The notes under the pieces: model-generated
Told to the model about the DNA's origin: nothing
Databases searched by the model: none
Seen by the model: only the letters and a program-made list of their open reading frames with translations
Assembly: GCF_009720485.1 (NCBI RefSeq)
Contig: NZ_CP045245.1
Coordinates: forward strand, 1,302,001-1,366,000
Direction: 5' to 3'
Origin: Cellulomonas sp. JZ18
GTDB lineage: Bacteria > Actinomycetota > Actinomycetes > Actinomycetales > Cellulomonadaceae
Length of the DNA stretch: 64,000 nt
In this document: positions 8,242 to 16,721 of the stretch, piece after piece
How positions within the stretch are numbered: the stretch's first letter is position 1
How the letters are laid out: each line of letters opens with the position of its first letter
Translations under genes and position numbers: made by a program

Positions 8242-9395
8242 CGGACCCGGTGGAGCAGCGGGGCGCGCCGTCCCTGGCGGCCACCGCGCCGCTCGCGGTC
8301 GCCCTCACCGTCGAGCAGTGCTGGCAGCCGGTCCCGGGCGGTTCCGGGACGTACATCGCCGAGCTGGCGCGTGCGCTGCGCGGCGTGCCCGACGTCGCGC
8401 CGGTCGGCCTCGCGGCACGGCACGACGCGGCAGACGTCCCGGCCGTCCCGCCGGGCCTGCCCGTGCGGCACGCCACGCTGCCGCGCGCGCTGCTGTACGA
8501 GGCGTGGAACCGGACGCGGCGGCCGCGGGCCGAGGCCACCGTCGACGTGGAGGTCGTGCACGCCACGACGTGGGCGGTGCCCGGTACCCGCCGGCCCCTC
8601 GTGGTGACCGTGCACGACCTCGCCTTCCTCCGCGAGCCGGCGCACTTCACGCGGCGCGGCAACGCCTTCTTCCGGCGTGCTCTGCGCGTGGTGCGCGACG
8701 AGGCCGCGCGCGTGGTCGTGCCGTCCCGCGTGACGGCGGACGAGTGCGTCGCGGAGGGCATCGAGGAGTCGCGGCTGGTGGTCGTCCCGCACGGGGTGCG
8801 CGCCGCCGTCGTCGACGGCGAGGCGCGTGCCGCATGGCGGGCGGGGACGGGCGTCACCGGGCCCTACGTGCTGTGGTGCGGCACGCTCGAGCCGCGCAAG
8901 AACGTGCCCGCCCTGGTGCACGCCTTCGCGCGGGCCCGGGCCGCCGGCGAGCTCGCCGACCGCACGCTCGTACTGGTGGGTCCCGCGGGCTGGGGCACGG
9001 CGGGTGCGGAGGTCGAACGTGCCCTGGCGTCGCTGCCGCCGGGAGCGGTGCGGCTGCTGGGACGGCTCGGGGACGCAGACCTGCAGGTCGCGTACGCCGA
9101 GGCCGAGGCGTTCGCCTTCCCGTCCCTGCGCGAGGGGTTCGGGATGCCCGTGCTCGAGGCGATGGCTCACGGGGTCCCCGTCGTCACGTCCCGTGCCAGC
9201 GCCATGGCCGAGGTCGCCGGCGGTCTCGCCGAGCTCGTCGAGCCGACGGACGTCGACGCCCTCGCGGCCGGGCTCGTGCGCGCGTGCGCGACCCCTGCGC
9301 CCGTGCGCGAGCGCATCCGCGCCCACGCGGCCGCGTGCACCTGGGAGGCGAGCGCGCAGGCGCACGCCGCCGTCTACCGGTCCGTCAGGCCCTGA
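8238..9395 (+). CDS. Glycosyltransferase family 4
   Basis: A GT-B fold retaining glycosyltransferase of about 385 residues. The N-terminal half has the glycine-rich acceptor region (PVPGGSGTYIAELARAL). The C-terminal half has LEPRKNVPALVHAF and the nucleotide-sugar binding E-x7-E motif in SLREGFGMPVLEAMAHGVPVV. It should act in the cytoplasm on a lipid-linked glycan intermediate. The GTG start overlaps the amidase stop by 4 bases. Its 3' end overlaps the convergent GT2 gene by 11 bases, so antisense interference is possible. It shares the PRKN..ALV region with the GT4 genes at 10446-11536 and 18360-19496, suggesting paralogues. Donor and acceptor sugars are not predictable. Confidence 0.9.
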   Translation: MTDPVEQRGAPSLAATAPLAVALTVEQCWQPVPGGSGTYIAELARALRGVPDVAPVGLAARHDAADVPAVPPGLPVRHATLPRALLYEAWNRTRRPRAEATVDVEVVHATTWAVPGTRRPLVVTVHDLAFLREPAHFTRRGNAFFRRALRVVRDEAARVVVPSRVTADECVAEGIEESRLVVVPHGVRAAVVDGEARAAWRAGTGVTGPYVLWCGTLEPRKNVPALVHAFARARAAGELADRTLVLVGPAGWGTAGAEVERALASLPPGAVRLLGRLGDADLQVAYAEAEAFAFPSLREGFGMPVLEAMAHGVPVVTSRASAMAEVAGGLAELVEPTDVDALAAGLVRACATPAPVRERIRAHAAACTWEASAQAHAAVYRSVRP

Positions 9396-10449
9396 GCCCG
9401 CCGCTCGGCGCGGGCGGTACGAGCAGGCGCTCGACCTCCGCCCGCGTCACGCGCGCCCGCCGGCCGATCGTCCGCCGGCGCGCGAGCATCGCCGGTAGCA
9501 GGCGCACGTACGACGCGAGGACGCGCAGGCGGACGCGGACCTCCCCTCGGGACCCGTGCCGGCGCAGCGCGACCGACGCGGTCGTGACGACGAACCGCAG
9601 CACGGCCGCCACGGCGCGGCGCGCGGTCGCGTCCTTGGTGAGCAGCAGCAGGCGGTTGCGCCAGTCGTGGAACCGGAACAGGTCGCTGCCCTCCCGCGTG
9701 GACGCCGCGTGCTCGTGGTGCAGCACGGCGTCCTGCGCGTACTCGACCCGGTAGCCGGCCAGGCGCAGCCGCCAGGACAGGTCGGAGTCCTCGTAGTAGA
9801 GGAAGAAGTCCTCGTCGAACAGTCCGACGTCGCGCAGCGCGTCCGTCCGCAGCGCCACGCCCGCCCCGCAGAACCCGAACACCTCACGTGGCGGGTGGTG
9901 GCCGTCGGCACGCGCGAGCCACCCCCGGTCCACCCCGTAGCCGTCGGTGCGCAGCACGTTGCCGGTCGAGTTCACCAGCAGCACGTCGCCGGCCGGGTCG
10001 GCCACCCAGCGCCCGTCGGGACCCACGACTGCGCTCTCCCCGTCGGCGGCCGGGCGGAAGCGGTCGGCGAGCAGGACGCGGCCGGTGACGGCGGCGACCT
10101 CGGGCGCCGCCGCCCGCAGGTGCCCGACGAGCCGCGCGACGAACGTGGGCTCCGGCACGGCGTCGTTGTTGAGCAGCACGACGACGGGGGAGTCGACCGC
10201 TCGCAGCGCGAGGTTGTTGCCGCCGGCGAAGCCGCGGTTGACGTCGGAGACGACGACCTGCACCTCGGGGTGCGCGGCGTGCACGGCCTCCGCCGTCCCG
10301 TCGCGGGAGTCGTTGTCGACGACGACGACGTGCATGCGCAGGCCGTCCAGCTCCTGCCGCGCCAGGCCCTCGAGGCACCGCAGGACGAGAGCGCGCGCGC
10401 GCCAGGTGACGACGACCACCGTGACGTCGGCGGTCGCGACGCCGTTCAC
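9385..10449 (-). CDS. Glycosyltransferase family 2 (rhamnosyltransferase-like)
   Basis: An inverting GT-A enzyme of about 354 residues. The N-terminus VTVVVVTWRARALVLRCLEG leads to VVDNDSRDGT (nucleotide binding), GFAGGNNLAL, and the DxD-type site LLNNDAVPE. Later VGLFDEDFFLYYEDSDLSWR carries the predicted catalytic-base region of WbbL-like rhamnosyl/galactofuranosyl transferases. Basic segments near the C-terminus (RRRTIGRRARV) suggest membrane association. GTG 10449 overlaps the stop of the upstream GT4 (GTGA), so the two form a unit. Given rmlA/C/D in the same locus, dTDP-rhamnose is a reasonable donor, but this is inference. Confidence 0.9.
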   Translation of the reverse strand: MNGVATADVTVVVVTWRARALVLRCLEGLARQELDGLRMHVVVVDNDSRDGTAEAVHAAHPEVQVVVSDVNRGFAGGNNLALRAVDSPVVVLLNNDAVPEPTFVARLVGHLRAAAPEVAAVTGRVLLADRFRPAADGESAVVGPDGRWVADPAGDVLLVNSTGNVLRTDGYGVDRGWLARADGHHPPREVFGFCGAGVALRTDALRDVGLFDEDFFLYYEDSDLSWRLRLAGYRVEYAQDAVLHHEHAASTREGSDLFRFHDWRNRLLLLTKDATARRAVAAVLRFVVTTASVALRRHGSRGEVRVRLRVLASYVRLLPAMLARRRTIGRRARVTRAEVERLLVPPAPSGGLRA

Positions 10450-11536
10450 GCGGCCGCCCGGACGTACGCCTCGACCGTGCGGTCCGCCGTCGCCGCCCAG
10501 GTGAAGCGGCCGGCCCACGTGCGGCGCGCGCTCCGGGCGGCCTCGTCGTCCGGGGCCGCCAGCACGTTCAGCAGTCCCTGCGCCAGGGCGTCCACGTCGC
10601 GCGGGTCCGCCAGCACCGCGTGACCGCCCGCGACCTCGCGCAGCGCCGGGACGTCCGCGGCGAGGACGGGCCTGCCCGCGGCGAGCGCCTCGAGGACCGG
10701 CAAGCCGAACCCCTCGTCGAGCGACGGCAGGGCGAGCGCGCGGGCGCCGGCGACGAGGTCGTGCAGCTCCCGGTCCTCCAGCCACCCGGTCGGTACGACG
10801 TGCGGGACGTCGTCGGGCGGGGCGCCGCGCCCGGCGGGCCCCGCGAGCACGAGCGAGAGGCCCGCCACCTGCGCGGCCCGGAAGGCGGCGAGCAGGCGCG
10901 GCAGGTTCTTGCGGGGACCGAGCGCGCCGACGAACAGCACGTAGTCGCCCGGGATCCCGTGCGCGCGGCACCAGTCCGCGGTGGGTGGTGCGGCCCGCGA
11001 CCAGGCGGGGTCCACCCCAGGGGAGTGGCGGTGGTGCGGCCGGCGTCGAGGCCGTAGTGCGCCCGCACCTGCGCGGCGACGTGCTCCGAGGGCGTCAGCA
11101 CGTGGGCACCCCGGTCGAGGGCCCGCGGCACGAGCCGGCGGTAGGCGAGGTCGGCGGGCGCCACCGTGTCGGCGTGGTGGACGTACGTCAGGTCGTGCAC
11201 CGTGACCACCTCCGCCGCGCGTCGGGCGGGCGGCGAGACGAAGTTGGTCCCGTGGAAGACGTCCGTGCGCCCGACGAGGGCCTCCACGGGCGGGAACGCG
11301 GCGGTGCCCCACGCGCTGCGCAGGGCGCGGGCCGGCGCCGGCGGGCCGACCTGACGCACGCCCGGGGGCAGGTCCGTGAGGCGGTGGCCGCGCATCGTCC
11401 AGGTCGACACCCGCAGGTCCGCGTCGAGGCCCGCGCGCCGTGCCGCGGAGGGGAGCTCGGCGAGCAGGTGGGCGGCGTACCGGCCGATGCCGGTGCGGGG
11501 CCCGAGCAGGGGCGTGGCGTCCAGGGTGATCCGCAC
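10446..11536 (-). CDS. Glycosyltransferase family 4, split by an apparent single-base frameshift
   Basis: The N-terminal half (RITLDATPLLGPRTGIGRYAAHLL, HGTNFV, VVTVHDLTYVHH) lies in one frame. The C-terminal half (VDPAWSRAAPPTADW, FVGALGPRKNLPRLLAAF, SLDEGFGLPVLEALAAGRPVL) lies in another. The break is at the CCCC run 11015-11018 (GGGG on the coding strand). One extra G gives TPLGVDPAW and a complete GT-B protein of about 363 residues, the normal family length. As written, translation would stop early. I treat it as an intact gene with a sequence error. The GTG at 11536 starts the protein; the stop overlaps the GT2 start (GTGA). A sugar transferase of the surface-glycan pathway; substrate unknown. 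Confidence 0.82.
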
Positions 11537-11670
11537 GCCGCGATGATCCCACGGCGGCGCGGACCGCCTGTCCCGGCCGGGGGTGCACGTGGTCCGACTA
11601 GACTCGCGCGTCGGCGTCCCGGTGCCGGCAGGTCGAGGGACCTCCTCGGGGCGGCCAGGACGGAGGACCG

Positions 11671-14169
11671 GTGAGCCGATCGCCCAAGCAGGAGCCCGCG
11701 GTGCGCCCCGGCGTCGTCTCGGTGGTGGTCGTGAACTACCGCGGCGCGGACGACACCATCGCCTGCGTGCGCGGCCTCGGCGAGCTCGACTGGCCCGCGG
11801 ACCGCCTCGAGGTGATCGTGGTGGAGAACGCGTCGGGGGACGACTCGGCCGAGCGGATCCGGGCGGCCTGCCCGGACGTGCTCCTCGTCGAGGCGGGCTC
11901 GAACACCGGTTTCGCGGGCGGCTGCAACCTCGGCGTCGCGCACGCGAGCGGCGAGTACGTCGCGTTCCTCAACAACGACGCGCGTCCCCATCCCGCGTGG
12001 GTGTCCGCCGCGGTCGCCGTGCTCGAGACCGAGCCCGACGTCGGCGCCGTCGCCAGCAAGGTCCTGGACTGGGAGGGCGAGCGGATCGACTACGTCGACG
12101 GGTCGCTCACCTGGTTCGGCATGGGGTACAAGCGCGAGGTCGAGGACGTCGACGACGGGTCGCACGACCGGCCGCGGGACGTGCTGTTCGGCACGGGGGC
12201 CGCCATGTTCGTGCGTGCGGCGCTGTACCGCGAGGTCGGCGGGTTCGACGAGCGGTTCTTCATGTTCTACGAGGACGTGGACCTGGGCTGGCGCCTCAAC
12301 CTGCTCGGCCACCGGGTGCGGTTCGTCCCCGGCTCCCTGGCGTACCACAAGCACCACGCGACGATGGACAAGTTCGGCAGCTACCGCGAGAGCTACCTGC
12401 TCGAGCGCAACGCGCTGATGTCGCTGTACAAGAACCTCGACGACGCCTCGCTGGCGCGTGCCCTGCCCGCCGCGATGGCGCTGTCGGTGCGCCGCTCGGT
12501 GGCGCGCACGGGCACGGACGCGACGGTGCTGGACCTGCAGCGCAGCCCCGGCGGCGAGGACGAGGACACCCTGACCCTGCCGAAGATGGCGCTGACGGGT
12601 CCCTTCGCGATCGACTACCTCGTCGAGCAGATGCCCGGCCTCGCCGCCACCCGCGCGGAGCTGCAGACCCGCCGGCGCCGCACCGACCGCGAGCTGTTCC
12701 CGCTGTTCCGCCGCGCGCTCGAGCCGGCGTACCCGCACCCGGCGTACGTGCGCGGTCACGACGCGCTCGTCGAGGCGTTCGGCATCGCCGGGCACTTCGT
12801 GTCGCGCCTGCGGGTGCTGGTCGTGACGGGGGAGCCGCTCACCGAGCGCATCGCCGGCCCGGCCATCCGGGCCTGGGAGATCGCCGCCGCGCTGTCGGCG
12901 GACCACGAGGTGCGGCTCGTGTCGTCGCGCGGCGCGGAGGTGAGCGACCCGCGCTTCTCGGTCGAGCACGTCCGGCCCAAGGAGCTGCGGCAGGTCACGG
13001 ACTGGGCCGACGTCATCGTCTTCCAGGGCTTCCTGCTCGACGGGGCGCGCTGGCTGCACCGCAGCAAGCAGATCCTGGTCGCCGACGTCTACGACCCGAT
13101 GCACCTCGAGCAGCTGGAGCAGGCGCGCGACCTCGGGCCCGAGGGGCGCCGCGCGCAGGTGCGCGCGGTCACGCAGGTGCTCAACGACCAGCTGCGGCGC
13201 GCGGACTTCCTGCTCTGCGCGTCCGAGAAGCAGCGCGACTTCTGGCTCGGCCAGCTCGCCGGCGTCGGGCGGGTGAACCCCGCGGTGTACGACGAGGACG
13301 CGTCGCTCGACAACCTCATCTCGATCGTGCCGTTCGGCATCCCCGACGAGCCGCCCGTGCAGCGACGCCACGCCATCAAGGGCACGGTGCCCGGCATCGG
13401 TCCGGACGACAAGGTCATCCTCTGGGGCGGCGGCATCTACAACTGGTTCGACCCCCTCACGCTCGTGCGTGCAGTCGCGCGCCTCGCGCAGTCCCGCCCC
13501 GAGGTGCGCCTGTTCTTCCTCGGGACGAAGCACCCGAACCCCGGCGTGCCGGAGATGCAGGTCGCGTACGAGACGCGACGTCTGGCGGACGAGCTCGGCC
13601 TGACCGACCGGGTCGTGTTCTTCAACGACGGCTGGGTGCCCTATGCCGAGCGCGCGGACTACCTGCTGGACGCCGACGTCGGCGTGTCCACGCACTACCA
13701 GCACGTGGAGACCGCCTACAGCTTCCGGACCCGGATCCTCGACTACCTCTGGGCGGGCCTGCCCGTCGTGGCCACCGACGGTGACGCGTTCGGCGAGCTG
13801 GTCCGCGAGCGCGGGCTCGGCGTCGCCGTGCCGTCGGAGGACGTCGACGCGCTGGTCGCCGCGCTCGACCGGATGCTCTTCGACGAGCCGGCCCGGGACG
13901 CCGCCCGTTCCGCGGTCGCGGCGATCGCGCCCGAGTTCGCCTGGTCGCGGACGCTCGCGCCGCTCGTCGAGTTCTGCCGGTCGCCGCGCCGGGCGGCCGA
14001 CCTCGCGGCGGAGCTCGGCGAGCCCGAGCCCGAGTCGAGCGTCCCGCCGCCGCCGTGGGGCGGTGTGCGGGGTGACATCGCCCTGCTCCGGCAGTACCTG
14101 GAGGACGGCGGCGTGGCCGAGGTCGTGCGCCGCGCGTCGGGCCGCGTGCGCCGGGTCGTCGGGCGCTGA
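11671..14169 (+). CDS. Bifunctional glycosyltransferase: GT2 domain fused to GT4 domain
   Basis: An 832-residue protein with two transferase modules. Residues about 10-300 are GT2: VVSVVVVNYRGADDTI, NTGFAGGCNLG, the FLNNDARPH site and GGFDERFFMFYEDVDLGWR. Residues about 385-780 are GT4-like: LVVTGEPLTERIAGPAIRAWE, LWGGGIYNWFDPL, and TRILDYLWAGLPVVATDGD near the usual donor-binding region, although the canonical E-x7-E is degenerate. A short tail follows. The GTG is preceded by GGAGG with 4 bases between. Such a fusion would let two successive sugars be added by one polypeptide. Linkages are not predictable. Confidence 0.88.
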   Translation: MSRSPKQEPAVRPGVVSVVVVNYRGADDTIACVRGLGELDWPADRLEVIVVENASGDDSAERIRAACPDVLLVEAGSNTGFAGGCNLGVAHASGEYVAFLNNDARPHPAWVSAAVAVLETEPDVGAVASKVLDWEGERIDYVDGSLTWFGMGYKREVEDVDDGSHDRPRDVLFGTGAAMFVRAALYREVGGFDERFFMFYEDVDLGWRLNLLGHRVRFVPGSLAYHKHHATMDKFGSYRESYLLERNALMSLYKNLDDASLARALPAAMALSVRRSVARTGTDATVLDLQRSPGGEDEDTLTLPKMALTGPFAIDYLVEQMPGLAATRAELQTRRRRTDRELFPLFRRALEPAYPHPAYVRGHDALVEAFGIAGHFVSRLRVLVVTGEPLTERIAGPAIRAWEIAAALSADHEVRLVSSRGAEVSDPRFSVEHVRPKELRQVTDWADVIVFQGFLLDGARWLHRSKQILVADVYDPMHLEQLEQARDLGPEGRRAQVRAVTQVLNDQLRRADFLLCASEKQRDFWLGQLAGVGRVNPAVYDEDASLDNLISIVPFGIPDEPPVQRRHAIKGTVPGIGPDDKVILWGGGIYNWFDPLTLVRAVARLAQSRPEVRLFFLGTKHPNPGVPEMQVAYETRRLADELGLTDRVVFFNDGWVPYAERADYLLDADVGVSTHYQHVETAYSFRTRILDYLWAGLPVVATDGDAFGELVRERGLGVAVPSEDVDALVAALDRMLFDEPARDAARSAVAAIAPEFAWSRTLAPLVEFCRSPRRAADLAAELGEPEPESSVPPPPWGGVRGDIALLRQYLEDGGVAEVVRRASGRVRRVVGR

Positions 14170-14278
14170 CGCCGGGCGGGGCGGCCGCGCACCGGCGCCT
14201 ATGCTGGGCCGCGGCCGCCGCGGCCCCTCGTGCGTGCCCGGCGCCACCACCACGACCCCGAGCGGAGAACAGCGTCCC

Positions 14279-15355
14279 GTGATCATCTTCGTCTACGGCA
14301 CCACGGCCGAGGCCATCAAGCTCGCCCCGGTCGTCTCGCGGCTGCGTGAGCGCGGTGTGCCGGTCGAGCAGTGGCTCACCTACCAGCACACCGAGGCCCT
14401 CGACGCCACGATGGGCACGCTGGGCCTGGGACGTGCGGACGTCGTGGTGGCCCGCGGTCGGCGCGGGGCGCCCCTGAAGACGCCGGTGGACATGGTGGTG
14501 TGGCTGCTGTCGGTGGCCGGGTGGACGGTGCGCAACGCCCTGCGCCAGCGCCGGCGGCTGGACCGGCGGCGCGACGTCGTGGTCGTGCACGGCGACACGG
14601 TCACGAGCGTCGTCGGGGCCCTCCTCGCGCGCTGCGTGGGCCTGCGCAGCGCGCACGTCGAGGCCGGGCTGCGTTCGGGCGACTGGCGGCACCCGTTCCC
14701 GGAGGAGCTGGACCGGCGCATCGTCGGCCGCCTCGCGAGCGTGCACTACGCGCCGTCGGAGGAGGCCTGCGCCAACCTGCGGGGGCGCAGCGGGGTCGTG
14801 CACACCCACGGCAACACGGTCATGGACGCGGCTCTCGACAGCACGGGTGCGGTCGCGCACGACGGGGCCCCGTACGGCGTCGTGCTGCTCCACCGGTTCG
14901 AGTTCATCTCCGACCCGGCGCGCGTGCGCGACACGCTGCGCCTGCTCGCCGAGCACGCGGACGTCCCGCTCAAGGTGCTCGTGGACGCGTACGCCCGCGA
15001 CGCCATCGTCGCGGCGATCGACGAGCTGGGTGCGGGGGACCGGCTCCTCGTGCAGCCCAAGCTCTCGCACGGCGACTTCATCCAGACCCTGCGCGACGCC
15101 GCCCTGGTCGTGACCGACTCGGGCGGCGTGCAGGAGGAGGCCGCGCTGTACGGCGTGCCGACGCTCGTGCACCGCATGGCGACCGAGCGCTCCGAGGGAC
15201 TCGGCGCCAATGCGCTGCTGTCCTACTGGAAGCCCGAGGTTGTCCGTGACTTCCTCACGGGCTACCGCACGTACCGGGTGGACGTCCCGCCGCCCGCGGT
15301 GTCGCCGTCGCAGGTGGTGGTCGACGACCTGCTGGCCCGCGGCTACGGGCGCTGA
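14279..15355 (+). CDS. UDP-N-acetylglucosamine 2-epimerase family protein (WecB/WbpI-like)
   Basis: About 358 residues, the usual length of non-hydrolysing UDP-GlcNAc 2-epimerases, which interconvert the C2 configuration of UDP-HexNAc sugars. Visible family features: VYGTTAEAIKLAPV at the N-terminus, VVVHGDTVTSVVGALLA, SAHVEAGLRSGDWRHPFPEE, and VVTDSGGVQEEA in the UDP-binding half. With the DegT, Gfo/Idh and N-acetyltransferase genes near 24-26 kb it could act as the WbpI-type epimerase of a UDP-diacetamido uronic acid pathway; plain ManNAc synthesis is the alternative. The start is GTG. A -10-like TATGCT lies about 70 bases upstream. Confidence 0.9.
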   Translation: MIIFVYGTTAEAIKLAPVVSRLRERGVPVEQWLTYQHTEALDATMGTLGLGRADVVVARGRRGAPLKTPVDMVVWLLSVAGWTVRNALRQRRRLDRRRDVVVVHGDTVTSVVGALLARCVGLRSAHVEAGLRSGDWRHPFPEELDRRIVGRLASVHYAPSEEACANLRGRSGVVHTHGNTVMDAALDSTGAVAHDGAPYGVVLLHRFEFISDPARVRDTLRLLAEHADVPLKVLVDAYARDAIVAAIDELGAGDRLLVQPKLSHGDFIQTLRDAALVVTDSGGVQEEAALYGVPTLVHRMATERSEGLGANALLSYWKPEVVRDFLTGYRTYRVDVPPPAVSPSQVVVDDLLARGYGR

Positions 15356-15382
15356 CGCCGGAGCAGGTCGCGACGTCCGGAC

Positions 15383-15862
15383 CTACGCGCGCGGCCGGCG
15401 CTCGCCCTCGCCGGAGTCGACGACCTCGGCCGTCGGCTCCGGCACGACCGGACGGGCGCCGGTGTCCGCCGCGGCAGGGGCGCGGGGGGCGTCCTGAGCG
15501 GTGGCACCGAGGTCCGAGACCGTGGCCCGCTCGCGCTCCATGTCGAGGCGCAGCAGCGCGACCTCCTCCGCGAGGGTCCGCGTCTCCTCCTCGAGGCCCG
15601 AGACCTCCACGCTGAGCTGGATGCAGACGAACAGCAGCACGATCAGCGACGCGGACACGAGCAGGTTGATCGGCGTCTGGATCCCTACGAGGCGGGTCAG
15701 GCCGAGCACGAGGTCGGGGAACGCGGCCAGGACGGCGACGACCGTGCCGACGAGGATCCAGATGAAGGCGTACTTCTCCCGCACGCGCCGCGAGCGCAGC
15801 AGCACGACGAGGAAGAGGACGACCGCGACCGACGCCGTGATCGCGAAGGGGTACCCGCTCAT
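15383..15862 (-). CDS. DUF2304 membrane protein
   Basis: A small membrane protein of 159 residues. It has three hydrophobic segments (ITASVAVVLFLVVLL, FIWILVGTVVAVLAAF, LLVSASLIVLLFVCIQL) and then a coiled-coil-like charged helix (GLEEETRTLAEEVALLRLDMERE, split here by meaning only) and an acidic/Pro-rich tail. DUF2304 proteins are commonly encoded beside a GT2 dolichyl-phosphate-mannose-synthase-like enzyme, as here, where the ATG overlaps the stop of that gene (ATGA). A role as membrane partner or helper of that transferase is inferred; biochemical function is not established to my knowledge. Confidence 0.82.
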   Translation of the reverse strand: MSGYPFAITASVAVVLFLVVLLRSRRVREKYAFIWILVGTVVAVLAAFPDLVLGLTRLVGIQTPINLLVSASLIVLLFVCIQLSVEVSGLEEETRTLAEEVALLRLDMERERATVSDLGATAQDAPRAPAAADTGARPVVPEPTAEVVDSGEGERRPRA

Positions 15863-16602
15863 GACTCGTCCTTCGGGAGGCGGGCCGCCATCGGCCGCGT
15901 GACGGCGACGAGCAGCGCGAGCGCCGCCCGTCCGAGGAAGACGGCCGCGCGCAGGGGGCTCTGCGACGGTGTCCCGGCGGAGCGCACGCGCATGCGCACG
16001 CCGACCTGCCGGATGGTCAGGCCCGCGCGGCTCGCGATGACGAGCGATTCGACCGTGTCCCCGAGGTACTCCGCGGGGTAGTCGGCGGCGAAGAGCTCGA
16101 TGGCCCGGCGGTCGCTGGCGCGGAAGCCGGACGTGGTGTCCGTCAGACGCACGCGCGCGATGCGGGAGATGACGAACGAGAGCATTGACATGGCCCACCG
16201 GCGCGGTCCGCGGGCACGGTAGTCGCCCTCGCCGGCGAACCGGGCGCCGACCGCGACGTTCGCCCCCTCGTCGAGCAGCCCGACGACGCGCGCGATGTCC
16301 GCGGGGTCGTGCTGACCGTCCGCATCCACCTGCACGGCCCGGCGGTACCCCTGGCGCAGCGCGAACCGGTAGCCCGCGCGCATCGCGCCGCCCACGCCGA
16401 GGTTCAGCGGCAGGTCGAGCAGCATCGCCCTGCCGGACCGGCGCACGACCTCCGCGGTCCGGTCGGTCGACCCGTCGTTGACGACCAGGACGTCGGCGTC
16501 GGGCACGGCCGTGGCCAGCTCCTCCAGGACCCGGGGGAGCGACTCCTCCTCGTTCCACGCGGGGACGATGACGAGCAGACTGCCGGGCGCGTCCTGTTCC
16601 AC
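15859..16602 (-). CDS. Glycosyltransferase family 2, dolichyl/polyprenyl-phosphate sugar synthase-like
   Basis: A GT-A enzyme of about 247 residues that should transfer a sugar from a nucleotide donor to a polyprenyl phosphate. The N-terminus reads LLVIVPAWNEEESLPRVL, then VVNDGSTDRT, LGVGGAMRAGY, and the metal-binding QVDADGQHDPADI. The middle has TDTTSGFRASDRRA, and a C-terminal hydrophobic stretch may anchor it. The GTG at 16602 is chosen because TATCCT ends 8 bases before it, fitting a leaderless transcript. A GTG at 16623 would add 7 residues but would lie upstream of that element. It is coupled to the DUF2304 gene by a 4-base overlap. Confidence 0.88.
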   Translation of the reverse strand: MEQDAPGSLLVIVPAWNEEESLPRVLEELATAVPDADVLVVNDGSTDRTAEVVRRSGRAMLLDLPLNLGVGGAMRAGYRFALRQGYRRAVQVDADGQHDPADIARVVGLLDEGANVAVGARFAGEGDYRARGPRRWAMSMLSFVISRIARVRLTDTTSGFRASDRRAIELFAADYPAEYLGDTVESLVIASRAGLTIRQVGVRMRVRSAGTPSQSPLRAAVFLGRAALALLVAVTRPMAARLPKDES

Positions 16603-16721
16603 GACGGGCAAGGATAGCCGCACGACCGGGCCCGGCCCCGCCCGCGGCCTCGCCCCCGCGTGCCCGGACGCGGCCGCGTCGGCCTACGGGGGGTGGGGAC
16701 GGTGCTTGGTAGGGTCGCCGC

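Noticed and set aside
11599..11604. TAGACT as -10 box for the GT2-GT4 fusion gene
   Set aside because: No -35 at a suitable distance and it is over 60 bases from the GTG, so the match is not distinctive.
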